Origin: Pseudoroseicyclus tamaricis
Lineage (GTDB): Bacteria > Pseudomonadota > Alphaproteobacteria > Rhodobacterales > Rhodobacteraceae
Length of the DNA: 64,000 nucleotides
NCBI RefSeq assembly: GCF_012070395.1
Contig: NZ_JAAFYS010000003.1
Coordinates: 434,001 to 498,000, forward strand
Direction: 5' to 3'
Shown here: in pieces, positions 50,195 to 61,129 of the stretch
Numbering within the stretch: position 1 is the first letter of the stretch
How the letters are laid out: the number at the start of each line of letters is the position of its first letter
Notes under the pieces: model-generated
The model's database searches: none
Seen by the model: the letters and a program-made list of their open reading frames with translations, nothing else
Told to the model about the DNA's origin: nothing
Program-made: the position numbers and the translations under genes

Positions 50195-50785
50195 TTGCAC
50201 CCGCTTGGCCTGATCCTCGCCGGCGGCGCCGGCCGTCGGATGGGCGGGGCGGACAAGGCCCTCCTGCCGCTGGCCGGCCGGCCGCTCTGGCGGCATGTCG
50301 AGGCGCGGCTGGGCCCGCAGGTGGCCGAGCTCGCCCTCTCCGCCGGCGGCGACGCGGCGCGGTTCGAGGGCTTCTCCGGCCCGGTGCTGGCGGATGCGGG
50401 CGCGGGCGGCCAGGGGCCGCTGGCCGGCATCCTCCAAGGGCTGCGCTGGGCGGAGCGGCTGGGCGCGGAGGGCGTGATTACCACCCCCGTGGACCTGCCC
50501 TTCCTGCCCGGCGACCTCGTCCCCCAGCTCTACCTCGCCGCCGAGGAGACGGGATGCGCCATCGCCGCCTCCGGCGGGCGGCGGCACGGCACCTGCGGGC
50601 TCTGGCCCGTCTCCGCCCTGCCTCGCCTCGCCGCGGCGCTGGCCGCCGGCGAGCGCAGGGTGATGGACTTTGCCGCCACCCTCTCCCCCGGAGAGGCCGC
50701 GTGGCCCGGCGGCACGGCGGACCCGTTCTTCAACATCAACCGGCCGGAGGACCTCGCCGAGGCGGAGGCGCGGCTGGCGCCATGA
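50195..50785 (+). CDS. mobA: Molybdenum cofactor guanylyltransferase
   Basis: 196 residues. LGLILAGGAGRRMGGADKAL is the GTP-binding motif; TTPVDLPFLPGD and the C-terminal FFNINRPEDLAEAE are typical. It attaches GMP to molybdopterin for DMSO-reductase-type enzymes; xanthine-dehydrogenase-type enzymes usually take CMP or no nucleotide, so the adjacent molybdoenzyme may not be its client. Start is a TTG (no ATG in reach). Stop overlaps the GNAT ATG (ATGA). Confidence 0.9.
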   Translation: MHPLGLILAGGAGRRMGGADKALLPLAGRPLWRHVEARLGPQVAELALSAGGDAARFEGFSGPVLADAGAGGQGPLAGILQGLRWAERLGAEGVITTPVDLPFLPGDLVPQLYLAAEETGCAIAASGGRRHGTCGLWPVSALPRLAAALAAGERRVMDFAATLSPGEAAWPGGTADPFFNINRPEDLAEAEARLAP

Positions 50786-51360
50786 GGCTGGAGCGGGGCT
50801 TTGCAGAGGCGGAGCGGGCGGAGGTGGCACGCCTCTACTGGCAGGCCTTCGGGCCGAAGCTCGGCCGTGCGCTGAACCCCGAGGCGAAGGCGCTGGCCTT
50901 CCTCGCCTCCGTCCTGCGGCCCGACCACGCGCTGGTGGTGCGGGGGGCGGACGGGCGCATCCTCGGCGCCGCCGGCTTCAAGACGCACGAGGGGGCGCTG
51001 GCCGAGGGCGGGCTGACAGAGATGGCGCACACCTATGGCTGGGCCGGCGGCCTCGCCCGCCTCTCCCTGCTGGCGCTGATGGAGCGCGACCGGGACAACC
51101 ACCGCTTCCTCGTCGACGGCATCTTCGTGGAGGAGGCGGCGCGCGGCGGCGGGGCCGGCACGCTGCTGATCCGCGGGCTGGCGGCGGAGGCGCGCTGGCG
51201 CGGCTACCGGGAGCTGCGGCTGGATGTCATCGCCAGGAACGCCAGGGCGCAGGCGCTCTACGAGCGCTGCGGCTTTCGCGTCATCCACCGCCAGCGCAAG
51301 GGCGTGGGCGGCCGGGTGTTCGGCTACGGGGAGGTGCTGGTCATGGTGCTGGCGCTCTGA
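50782..51360 (+). CDS. GNAT-family N-acetyltransferase, 192 aa
   Basis: A full acetyltransferase domain: FLVDGIFVEEAARGGGAGTLLIRGL is the acetyl-CoA loop region (RGGGAG = RxxGxG), then YRELRLDVIARNARAQALYERCGF. Substrate unknown. Coupled to mobA by ATGA. Confidence 0.88.
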   Translation: MRLERGFAEAERAEVARLYWQAFGPKLGRALNPEAKALAFLASVLRPDHALVVRGADGRILGAAGFKTHEGALAEGGLTEMAHTYGWAGGLARLSLLALMERDRDNHRFLVDGIFVEEAARGGGAGTLLIRGLAAEARWRGYRELRLDVIARNARAQALYERCGFRVIHRQRKGVGGRVFGYGEVLVMVLAL

Positions 51361-51371
51361 GCTGGCGACCG

Positions 51372-51417
51372 ACGATTTCCGCGCGGAAATCGTGCACGGA
51401 ATTCGCGCGAATTCCGT
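51372..51417. repeat. Double palindrome, copy 2
   Basis: Two perfect 22-nt palindromes, 51372-51393 (half-site ACGATTTCCGC) and 51396-51417 (half-site ACGGAATTCGC), two bases apart, fill the gap between the convergent GNAT and LysR genes. Confidence 0.88.
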
Positions 51418-51426
51418 GGCGGGGCG

Positions 51427-52332
51427 TCACCACTTGTCCGGCCCCTTCTCTGCGAAGGCGTTGACGAGGAAGTCGATGAAGGCCCGCACCTTGGGCTGCG
51501 TGAAGCGCCCTGGCGGATAGACGGCGTAGATGCCCTGCACCTCCACCGGCAGGTCCGGGATCGCCTCTTCCACCAGCCCCTGCTCCATCGCCTCGGCGTA
51601 GAGGAAGCTCGGCAGGTAGGCGATGCCGAGGCCCGAGATGCAGGCGTTGAGCAGCGACTGCCCGTCATTGACCGTCAGCCAGCCGGCGGTGCGCACCTGC
51701 CGCTTCTCGCCCGAGGGGGCTGTGATCTTCCACACCGCGCCATTGGACTGGTTGGAATAGTGCAGCAGTTTGTGCTCGTTGAGATCATCGATCCGCTGCG
51801 GACGGCCGAATTGCTGGAAGTAGCCAGGGCTGGCGATCATCCGCTTCGTCGTGTCCGTCAGCTTGCGGGCGCGGAGCGTGGAATCCTCCAGTTCGCCGAT
51901 ACGGATGGCGAGGTCGAACCCTTCGGAGATCAGCTCCACGAAGCGGTTGTTGAGCACCATGTTGACGGTGATGTCGGGGAATTCGCTGAGAAACTCGCCG
52001 AGGATGGGGGAGAGATGGTTGACCCCGAAATCGGTAGCGACCGAGATGCGCAGCAGCCCCGACGGCGCCGATTGCATGGCGGAGACGAGCGCATCGGCCT
52101 CGCCGGCATCGTTGAGCACGCGGCGGGCACGGTCGTAATAGGCCAGCCCGATCTCGGTGGGAGAGACGCGGCGCGTGGTGCGGTTGAGCAGGCGGGCGCC
52201 GAGGCGGGCCTCCAGCGCCGAGACATGCTTCGACACCGCGGATTTGGAGATCCCGAGCTTCTTCGCCGCATCGGTGAAGCCGCCCTGATCCACCACCGTG
52301 GCGAAAGCCTCCATCTCGGTGAGCCGGTCCAT
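51427..52332 (-). CDS. LysR-family transcriptional regulator
   Basis: 301 residues. HTH at about 15-40 (GGFTDAAKKLGISKSAVSKH) and a standard effector domain (LLRISVATDFGVNHLSPILGE, FDLAIRIGELEDSTLRARKL). The FDLAIRIG pattern places it in the large CrgA/DsdC-like group. It lies 146 bases after the FadH-like gene in the same direction, so its target is not obvious from divergence. Confidence 0.93.
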   Translation of the reverse strand: MDRLTEMEAFATVVDQGGFTDAAKKLGISKSAVSKHVSALEARLGARLLNRTTRRVSPTEIGLAYYDRARRVLNDAGEADALVSAMQSAPSGLLRISVATDFGVNHLSPILGEFLSEFPDITVNMVLNNRFVELISEGFDLAIRIGELEDSTLRARKLTDTTKRMIASPGYFQQFGRPQRIDDLNEHKLLHYSNQSNGAVWKITAPSGEKRQVRTAGWLTVNDGQSLLNACISGLGIAYLPSFLYAEAMEQGLVEEAIPDLPVEVQGIYAVYPPGRFTQPKVRAFIDFLVNAFAEKGPDKW

Positions 52333-52478
52333 GTTCGTCCTTCCCTTCTCGTCCGCCCGGTTTCCCGGTCAAACGCGGCACAATCGGGGCGAGGCCCGGA
52401 CAATATCGGGGAATGTCGGCGGATCGGTCCCGAGGGGGAAACGACGTTCGGTCGGTCTGGCCGCGTGAAGTGGGCCGG

Positions 52479-54530
<2,052 letters not shown>

Positions 54531-54566
54531 TCACGAGGGTGGAGAGGCCGGGGGCCAGCCCGCCGT

Positions 54567-54592
54567 CGCCATTGGTGCTTGGACCAATGGCG
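54567..54592 (-). terminator. Hairpin downstream of the SDR gene
   Basis: Perfect 10-bp stem with a 6-base loop, about 225 bases beyond the SDR stop and about 100 bases upstream of the FadH-like gene. No T-run; termination unproven. Confidence 0.4.
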
Positions 54593-54613
54593 CACTCAAT
54601 GGCGACCCCACCA

Positions 54614-54637
54614 GGTATTTTTGGCCAGATGAAAAGG
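54614..54637. repeat. 24-nt sequence identical to 28523-28546
   Basis: GGTATTTTTGGCCAGATGAA plus AAGG. AT-rich against its GC-rich surroundings and placed beside REP-like sequence in both loci. Confidence 0.8.
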
Positions 54638-54729
54638 AGGCTGGAGGCGGGCCGCACCCTGAGCGACCGGCGTGGGGTGCGATGGGTCGCAGAGGGGAAC
54701 GCGGTCCCCGGCAGGGCCCTGTCTGTCTT

Positions 54730-54772
54730 TGGTCCTGAAAATCCCGGGGGTCCGGGGGCTGGCCCCCGGTCC
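54730..54772. repeat. REP-like CCGGGGGTCCGGGGG hairpin
   Basis: CCTGAAAATCCCGGGGGTCC followed by GGGGGCTGGCCCCCG. It matches the family at 26377, 28493 and 33622. Confidence 0.65.
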
Positions 54773-54815
54773 CGCAGTCTCGGGCAGCGCAGGGCCAGGA
54801 TCGGTGCCGCCGGCC

Positions 54816-55568
54816 TCAGCCGAGGCCGATGGCGGCGCGGATGCTCTCGTCGCGCAGGCTGACCTCTCCGCCGAGATGGGCGTCGGAGTCCGGGCTGCAC
54901 ATCCACAGGAGCGCCTTCGCCGGCCAGTCGGGCGGGATATGCTCCGACCAGTCGAGGGCGGCGACGGGGCCGATGCCGCTCTCCTTGATCTGGCGCTGCA
55001 TGTCCGTCGCCACGGTTCCGGGGGAGAGGGCGAGCGCGCGCAGGCCGCGCTGGCCGTATTCCTCGTGCAGGGCAGCGTTGAACATCGCCGCCGCCGCCTT
55101 CGAGGTGCAATAGGCCGACCAATGGTCCAGCGGGCGGTGGGCGGCGCCGGAGGAGAGGGTGAGGAAGGTGCCGCCCCCGGCGCCCAGCATCGACGGCAGG
55201 GCGGCGCGCGCGGTGTGGAAGAGGCCCTTGACGTTGACGTCCATCGCCTGGCCCCAGGCCTCCGGATCCGCCTCTGCGATGGGGGCGATGGGGCTGACCA
55301 CCGCGGCATTGCCGATCACCACGGCCGGCGGGCCGAAGGCCTCCACCGCCGCCTTGACGGCGAAATCCACCTCCCACGAGCGGGAGACGTCGCAGGGGAC
55401 GGCCAGCGCCTGCTCACTGCCGATCTCGCCCGCCAGCTCGGCGATCTCCGCCTCGCCGCGGGCCAGGAGCGCCACCCGGGCGCCCGCCCCGGCGAAGGCG
55501 CGGGCCGCCTCGGCGCCGATCCCCCGGCTCGCACCTGTGATCACCACGCATTTGCCGCCAAGCTCCAT
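54816..55568 (-). CDS. Short-chain dehydrogenase/reductase
   Basis: 250 residues. Cofactor motif VVITGASRGIGAEAARAF (TGxxxGIG), NAA in place of the usual NAG/NNAG, TLSSGAAHR with the catalytic Ser, and YCTSK (YxxxK). ALSPGTVATDM follows. ATG at 55568. Substrate unknown. Divergent from the DUF2125 genes across 137 bases. Confidence 0.92.
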   Translation of the reverse strand: MELGGKCVVITGASRGIGAEAARAFAGAGARVALLARGEAEIAELAGEIGSEQALAVPCDVSRSWEVDFAVKAAVEAFGPPAVVIGNAAVVSPIAPIAEADPEAWGQAMDVNVKGLFHTARAALPSMLGAGGGTFLTLSSGAAHRPLDHWSAYCTSKAAAAMFNAALHEEYGQRGLRALALSPGTVATDMQRQIKESGIGPVAALDWSEHIPPDWPAKALLWMCSPDSDAHLGGEVSLRDESIRAAIGLG

Positions 55569-55705
55569 CGCCGCATATCCTTTTTCAATTCCGCCCGCCG
55601 GATGCTGGCACGCCAGAGGGGAATGGTCCAGTTTCCCTGACCTTGACTGACAGGGGGTGCCGGGCAAGGTGAGGCGCAACGCATCATCCCAGGGAGAGGC
55701 CGCTC

Positions 55706-57232
55706 ATGCCCGCTACTCGTATCACCGCCGTCGCCGTTGCCAGAACCGCCGCTTCCGCCACCGCCCTCGCCGTCGCCGGCTCCGCCGCGATGGCCGATGT
55801 TACCGCAGAGGACGTCTGGACCCAGTGGCAGGAGGCCCTCGGCTCCTACGGCGAGGGCACCCTCACCGCCGGCGACGAGAGCCGCGAGGGCGACACGCTC
55901 ACCGTCTCGGACATCAGCCTCGAGATGGAGGAGGAGGACATGGCCGTCTCCTCGCAGATCGGCACCGTCTCCTTCACCGAGAACGGTGACGGCACCGTCA
56001 CCGTGACCCTGCCGGAGAGCTACGACGTGATGCTCGGCCAGCCGGGCAGCATGGAGGACAACCACGCGACGCTCACTGTCACCAACAGCGGGCTCGACGT
56101 GCAGGTCTCCGGCGAGCCGGAGGAGATCACCTACGACATCACCGCCGACAGCTACACCATCGAGCTGACGGAAATCGTGGATGCCGGGGAGACGGTGCCG
56201 GGCGAGGCCACGGCCACGCTGCAGGGCTTCACCGGCAGCGCCATGATGGCCACGGATGGCGAGATGCGGGACCTGGACGCCGAGATGAGCGCCGACATGC
56301 TCGACCTGCTCGTGGACGTGGACGTGCCCGGCGAGATGGTCGTCGACATCTCCGGCAAGTTCGAGAACATCTCGCTGACCGAGACCATGCGCACGCCGCT
56401 GGAGATGGATCCCGAGCAGCCCGAGATGCTGATGGAATCCGGCGCCATGATGGACCTTAACGTCGAGGCCGGGCAATCGGCGCTGATCTTCGCCTATGAC
56501 GACGGCTCCGAGAGCGCCAGCGGCGCCTATTCCGCCGCCGGCAGCCGCCTCGCGATGGCCGTCAGCGCCGACCGCTTCACCCTCGACGAGGGCGCCACCG
56601 ACATGGCGCTGCAGCTGCAGTCCGAGGGCATCCCCTTCCCCGTGAACGTGACGCTGGGGGAGCTGGGGCTCGCCATCGACATGCCGCTCTCCGCCTCCGA
56701 GGAAGCGGAAGACTTCTCCGCCGGCTTCGTCATCGACGAGCTGACGGTGAACGAGGAGCTCTGGATGATGGCCGATCCGTCGGGCGCCCTGCCCCGCGAT
56801 CCGGCGAGCCTGATTGTCCGCTTCTCCGGCTCCGGCCGGCTGGACGAGGACCTGGCCAACCCGACGGGCGGCATGCAGGAGATGTCGCAGGAGCTGCCGG
56901 GTGAGATCTATGACCTCTCCATCGACGAGCTGACGCTGCGCCTCGTCGGCGCCGCGCTCAGTGGCACGGGCAGCTTCACCTTCGACAACAGCGACCTGAC
57001 CACCTTCGAGGGGATGCCGCGGCCGGAAGGCTCGGCCACCTTCCGCATCGAGGGGGTCAACACGCTCCTCGGCCAGCTGGCCGACATGGGGCTGATCCCG
57101 CCGGACCAGATCATGGGTGCGCGCATGATGCTCGGCCTCTTCGCGGAGTCGGTCGGCGAGGATGAGCTGGAATCCCGCATCGAGGTCACGCCGGAGGGGT
57201 CGGTTCTGGCGAACGGCCAGCAGCTCCGCTAA
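55706..57232 (+). CDS. DUF2125 protein, first tandem copy
   Basis: 508 residues with a signal peptide (about 1-30, ending SAAMADV). The mature protein is very acidic, rich in repeating beta-strand and Met-Asp-Glu patterns, and ends LESRIEVTPEGSVLANGQ. The block WMMADPSGALPRDP matches WAMIDPTGALPHDP in the next gene, and the ends are nearly the same, marking a tandem duplication. DUF2125 proteins are found in alphaproteobacteria; the function is unknown but probably periplasmic or outer-envelope. Confidence 0.87.
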   Translation: MPATRITAVAVARTAASATALAVAGSAAMADVTAEDVWTQWQEALGSYGEGTLTAGDESREGDTLTVSDISLEMEEEDMAVSSQIGTVSFTENGDGTVTVTLPESYDVMLGQPGSMEDNHATLTVTNSGLDVQVSGEPEEITYDITADSYTIELTEIVDAGETVPGEATATLQGFTGSAMMATDGEMRDLDAEMSADMLDLLVDVDVPGEMVVDISGKFENISLTETMRTPLEMDPEQPEMLMESGAMMDLNVEAGQSALIFAYDDGSESASGAYSAAGSRLAMAVSADRFTLDEGATDMALQLQSEGIPFPVNVTLGELGLAIDMPLSASEEAEDFSAGFVIDELTVNEELWMMADPSGALPRDPASLIVRFSGSGRLDEDLANPTGGMQEMSQELPGEIYDLSIDELTLRLVGAALSGTGSFTFDNSDLTTFEGMPRPEGSATFRIEGVNTLLGQLADMGLIPPDQIMGARMMLGLFAESVGEDELESRIEVTPEGSVLANGQQLR

Positions 57233-57245
57233 GGATCGGGCATCG

Positions 57246-57282
57246 GCCCCGGGGTGCGCCGGCCACGGCCGCGCCCCGGGGC
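57246..57282 (+). terminator. Hairpin between the two DUF2125 genes
   Basis: GCCCCGGGG at 57246-57254 pairs perfectly with CCCCGGGGC at 57274-57282; the loop can pair further. No T-run, so it may attenuate or protect rather than stop transcription. Confidence 0.4.
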
Positions 57283-57316
57283 CGGCAATTGCCTGAAGAC
57301 CCGGAAGGACCTTTTC

Positions 57317-58873
57317 ATGACGCGTCTCGCCCTTGCCCCGGCCACCGCGCTGGCCGCGATCCTCGCCCTGCCCGCATACGCCGATGTCACGGCCGAGGAG
57401 GTCTGGCACAACCTCTCCCGGCCCATCGCCGCGATGGGCGTGAACGTCGCCGCCTCGCCGATGCGCGAGGGGGACGTGCTGCGCGTCGGACCGGTGATCT
57501 ACAGCTACGAGCTGCCCGAGGATGCCGGCCGGGTGGAGCTGCGCTCCGTCGGGCCCGAGATCACGGAAGCCGGCGACGGCACCGTCACGCTTCTCTGGCC
57601 CGAGGAGATGGAGATCACGCTAGACGTCGATGCCGTGGTCGAGGGCGAGCCCGCGCACTTCCGCGCTGCGATGGACATGACGCTGGACCAGCAGGGGTCT
57701 GCCAGCGGCACCCCCGGCTCCATCACCTACGAGACGACCGGCAGCAGCCTGTCCCTCACGCTGACCGAGGTGGAGATCGAGGATCCGACCGGCCCGGATC
57801 TGCCGCCGGAGATGGACGGCCCGCCCAACTTCGCCTTCTTCATGGACTACGAGATGGACTCCACCAGCACCATCACCGCCGAGGGCGAAGGCCCGGTCTC
57901 GATGACCGCCGATGTCACGATGACGGACATGGTGCAGGACCTCATGATGGAGCTGCCCGGCGAGACCAGCACCCGCAGCGTCAGCACCGCGGAGCAGATG
58001 ACGACGACCGCCCGCATCGAGCTGCCCGCCGAGGCGCCGGATATGACGAACCTCGCCGCCGCGCTCTCCCGCGGCCTCTCGCTGGAGGTGACGACCGACG
58101 GCAGCAACTCGCAATCTCAGTCGGTGTCGAGCGATTTCGATTCCCAGGTCACCATGGACCAGATGCAGAGCCTCGGACATCAGACGGGCACCGTGCGGCT
58201 GAATGCCGACGGGCTCTTCTTCGACGCCGCGGCCCGCGATTTCGCGCTCGACATCACGGCCCCGGACATCGGGTTCCCGATCAGCCTCACCGCGCAGTCG
58301 GGCAGCTTCAACATGACGGTCCCGCTCATGGCGTCGGAGGAGACGCAGGAGGGGCGCTACGCCTTCCGCTTCGAGGAGCTGAACGGCTCGGACGACCTCT
58401 GGGCGATGATCGACCCGACCGGCGCCCTGCCGCATGACCCGGTGACGATGGGCCTGGTTCTGACGGCGGACCTGGTGATCCTGCAGGACCTGCTCGACTT
58501 CGACGGGATGCGCGAGATGATCGATGCCGGGGAAAGCCCGATCGACCTCACCTCCATCGCCTTCGGCAACTTCGACGTGCAGGCGCTCGGCGCGCAGCTC
58601 ACCGGTGACGGCAGCTTCGATGTCGACCTGACGCCGCTGATCGAGACGGGCGCCGAGCCCATCCTCGACGGCACGGCGGAGTTCGACCTGACGGGCCTCA
58701 ACGCCGCGCTCGACACGCTCTCCTCCAGCGGCATGATCCCGCCGCAGGCGATCATGGGCGTGCGCATGAGCATCGGCATGTTCGCCGAGGTCTCGGGCGA
58801 GGACGCGCTGCATTCGCTGATCGAGGTGCGGCCGGACGGCTCGGTGCTCGCCAACGGGCAGCCGATCCGATGA
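57317..58873 (+). CDS. DUF2125 protein, second tandem copy
   Basis: 518 residues starting at ATG 57317 (the frame is open upstream, but only this start gives a signal peptide, about 1-22, ending PAYADV). It shares VTAEEVW, the GALPHDP block and the C-terminal LIEVRPDGSVLANGQPIR with the preceding gene, but the middle is diverged. The stop overlaps the ATG of the PmbA gene (ATGA), suggesting a functional link. Confidence 0.87.
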   Translation: MTRLALAPATALAAILALPAYADVTAEEVWHNLSRPIAAMGVNVAASPMREGDVLRVGPVIYSYELPEDAGRVELRSVGPEITEAGDGTVTLLWPEEMEITLDVDAVVEGEPAHFRAAMDMTLDQQGSASGTPGSITYETTGSSLSLTLTEVEIEDPTGPDLPPEMDGPPNFAFFMDYEMDSTSTITAEGEGPVSMTADVTMTDMVQDLMMELPGETSTRSVSTAEQMTTTARIELPAEAPDMTNLAAALSRGLSLEVTTDGSNSQSQSVSSDFDSQVTMDQMQSLGHQTGTVRLNADGLFFDAAARDFALDITAPDIGFPISLTAQSGSFNMTVPLMASEETQEGRYAFRFEELNGSDDLWAMIDPTGALPHDPVTMGLVLTADLVILQDLLDFDGMREMIDAGESPIDLTSIAFGNFDVQALGAQLTGDGSFDVDLTPLIETGAEPILDGTAEFDLTGLNAALDTLSSSGMIPPQAIMGVRMSIGMFAEVSGEDALHSLIEVRPDGSVLANGQPIR

Positions 58874-60222
58874 GCGGCGCCGTCCCCTCCCCCGCCGAGA
58901 TCGCCGAGGCGCTGCTCGCCGCTGCCCGCAGCGCCGGCGCCGAGGCGGCCGACGCGGTGGTGATCGAGGAGCGCTCCTCGGGCATCGACGTACGCGCCGG
59001 CAAGCTGGAGGAGGCGGGGCGCTCGGAATCCATGCAGCTTGGCCTCCGCGTCTTCATGGGACAGCGCAGCGCCATCGCCTCCGCCTCCGATTCGCGGCCG
59101 GACGGCTTCTCCGGCCTCGCCGAGCGGGCCGTGGCCATGGCCAGCGAGGCGCCGGAAGACCCCTATGCCGGCCTCGCCGGGCCGGACGAGCTCTCCGCCG
59201 CGCGCGATGCGGCGGGGCTGGACCTCGACGATCCCACCGAGGAGCCGGAGCCGGCGGCGCTGGAGGACTGGGCCCGCGCGATGGAGGGCGCTGCCACCGC
59301 CGCCTCCGGCATCGCCCAGGCCGAGGCCTCGGCCAGTTGGGGGCGCAGCACGCTGCACCTCGCGGCGAGCAACGGCTTCTCGGGGGGCTGGTCCTCCACC
59401 ATGTCCTCGCTCTCCTGCACCGCCATCGGCGGCGAGGGGCTGGGGATGGAGCGGGACTACGACTACGACGTGCGCACCCACCTCGGCGACCTGCGCGGCG
59501 CCGAGGAGATCGGCGCCCGCGCCGCCGAGCGGGCGCTCGCCCGCCTCGGCCCCCGCAAACCGCCGACAGGCAAGGCGACGGTGCTCTATGACGAGCGGGT
59601 GGCGGGCAGCCTGATCGGCCACCTGCTGCAGGCCATCAACGGCGCCGCCATCGCGCGCGGCGCCTCCTGGGCGCGCGGGCTGATGGGCGAGGCGGTGCTG
59701 CCCGAGGGGCTGGACCTCCTCGAAGAGCCGCATCGCCCCCGCGTTCCCGGCTCCCGCCGTTTCGACGCCGAGGGCCTGCCGACGGCCGACCGCGCGCTGG
59801 TGGAGAAGGGTTTGCTGCAGAGCTGGCTGCTCGACCTCTCCAACGCCCGCAAGCTGGGCCTCTCCAGCAGCGCCAACGCCTCCCGCAGCGCCCGCTCCGG
59901 CCCCTCTCCGAGCGCCCATAACCTGCGCCTGACGCCGGGCAGCGCCACCCGCGAGGAGCTTCTGGCCGACATGGGCACGGGGCTCTGGGTGACCTCCCTC
60001 ATCGGCGCCACGATCAACCCGAACACGGGCGATTACTCCCGCGGCGCCTCGGGCTTCTGGGTGGAGAACGGCGAGATTGCCTACCCCGTCTCGGAATGCA
60101 CCATTGCCGGCTCCCTGCCCGACATGCTCCGCCGGATCATCCCGGCGAACGACGGCCGCGAGCACACCGGCCGCGTCATCCCCTCGCTGATGATCGAGCG
60201 GATGAGCATCGCGGGAGCCTGA
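58870..60222 (+). CDS. PmbA/TldD-family metalloprotease-like protein
   Basis: 450 residues. The N-terminal half has GAEAADAVVIEERSSGIDVR and LEEAGRSESMQLGLRVF; the C-terminal half has VAGSLIGHLLQAINGAAIARG and LGLSSSANASRSARSGPSPS, with the closing GDYSRGASGFWVENGEIAYP block. In E. coli TldD-TldE (PmbA) acts on CcdA and microcin B17. The HExxxH-type metal motif belongs to TldD; none is seen here, so PmbA/TldE type is preferred. Coupled to the DUF2125 pair. Confidence 0.9.
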   Translation: MSGAVPSPAEIAEALLAAARSAGAEAADAVVIEERSSGIDVRAGKLEEAGRSESMQLGLRVFMGQRSAIASASDSRPDGFSGLAERAVAMASEAPEDPYAGLAGPDELSAARDAAGLDLDDPTEEPEPAALEDWARAMEGAATAASGIAQAEASASWGRSTLHLAASNGFSGGWSSTMSSLSCTAIGGEGLGMERDYDYDVRTHLGDLRGAEEIGARAAERALARLGPRKPPTGKATVLYDERVAGSLIGHLLQAINGAAIARGASWARGLMGEAVLPEGLDLLEEPHRPRVPGSRRFDAEGLPTADRALVEKGLLQSWLLDLSNARKLGLSSSANASRSARSGPSPSAHNLRLTPGSATREELLADMGTGLWVTSLIGATINPNTGDYSRGASGFWVENGEIAYPVSECTIAGSLPDMLRRIIPANDGREHTGRVIPSLMIERMSIAGA

Positions 60223-60229
60223 GCCCCCC

Positions 60230-61036
60230 TCAGGGCGCGGGGCAGCCGCGGACGTCGACGGCGCGGCCGCCGCCGAAGAGCGTCAGGCGGAGGGCGGCGC
60301 GCTCTACCATGATCTGCCGGCCGGCGACGTCGATCAGCCGGGCGGTCAGGCGGAGGCGGTCGCCCTCGCGGCTCACCTGAGGCTCGGAGACCCAGATGCC
60401 GGGGCCGGCCTCGATGGCGGCCTCCTCGGCGGGCCCCAGCGGCGGCAGGGAGAGCTCGGCCACCAGCTCCAGCCCCTGCTCCGCCGGTCGCAGGCGGCAG
60501 GAGACGGCGGTGACGCCGGCCGCCGCCGCGCTCATCGGCGCATCCACCAGCGCGCCGACGATGGTGCCGTCGCGGGCGCCCTCCGCCGGCAGCGCGGCGG
60601 AGACGGAGAGGCGGACGGGCACGCAGATCTCCTCGCAGATGCCCAGCTCCACCTCGCCCTGCAGCGTGATCGCCCCCGGCCCGTCGGGCACCAGCTCCAG
60701 CGGCAGCACCAGCTCGCCGCTGTAGCCGATGGAGCGCATGTCGCCCTCCTCGAAGATCTCCGGCACCGGCCAGTGCGGGCGGATGGCGGAGAGGTTGTCC
60801 GAGGCGGCAAAGTGGAACTCCGGCGGGATGCCGGCATCGCCCGGGGCGCGCCAGTAGGTCTTCCACCCCGGCGCCAGCGAGATGCGCAGCGCCGCCATGT
60901 GGGTGCCGTCGTCCTGCCGCCAACCGGGGAGAACCGACAGCTCCACGGCGTCATCGACGTCCCACGCGGTGGCCGGAGCAGCGGCGAGGAGGAGGGCGAG
61001 GGAGGTGACGAGGGCGCGGATCATGGGCGTCGTCAT
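60230..61036 (-). CDS. Secreted DsbD N-terminal-like (thiol:disulphide interchange) domain protein
   Basis: 268 residues with a signal peptide (about 8-25; ATG at 61024 is an alternative start). The body matches the DsbD alpha-domain-like family: SLAPGWKTYWRAPGDAGIPP, WPVPEIFEEGDMRSIGYSGE and the paired cysteines in LGICEEICVPV. It lacks the membrane and thioredoxin parts of DsbD. Divergent from yqgE by 93 bases, a common alphaproteobacterial arrangement. Confidence 0.88.
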   Translation of the reverse strand: MTTPMIRALVTSLALLLAAAPATAWDVDDAVELSVLPGWRQDDGTHMAALRISLAPGWKTYWRAPGDAGIPPEFHFAASDNLSAIRPHWPVPEIFEEGDMRSIGYSGELVLPLELVPDGPGAITLQGEVELGICEEICVPVRLSVSAALPAEGARDGTIVGALVDAPMSAAAAGVTAVSCRLRPAEQGLELVAELSLPPLGPAEEAAIEAGPGIWVSEPQVSREGDRLRLTARLIDVAGRQIMVERAALRLTLFGGGRAVDVRGCPAP

Positions 61037-61129
61037 CGGCAGGGAGGTGTGAAATGGGAAGTCACGTTGACGCGACAGGGGGCGTGAGCAGCCCTTGCAC
61101 GTGGCGGGGACGCACCACATCATTCCCTC

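Noticed and set aside
47568-50213. 881-codon open frame on the + strand
   Set aside because: Antisense to the molybdoenzyme gene, which has clear family motifs on the other strand.
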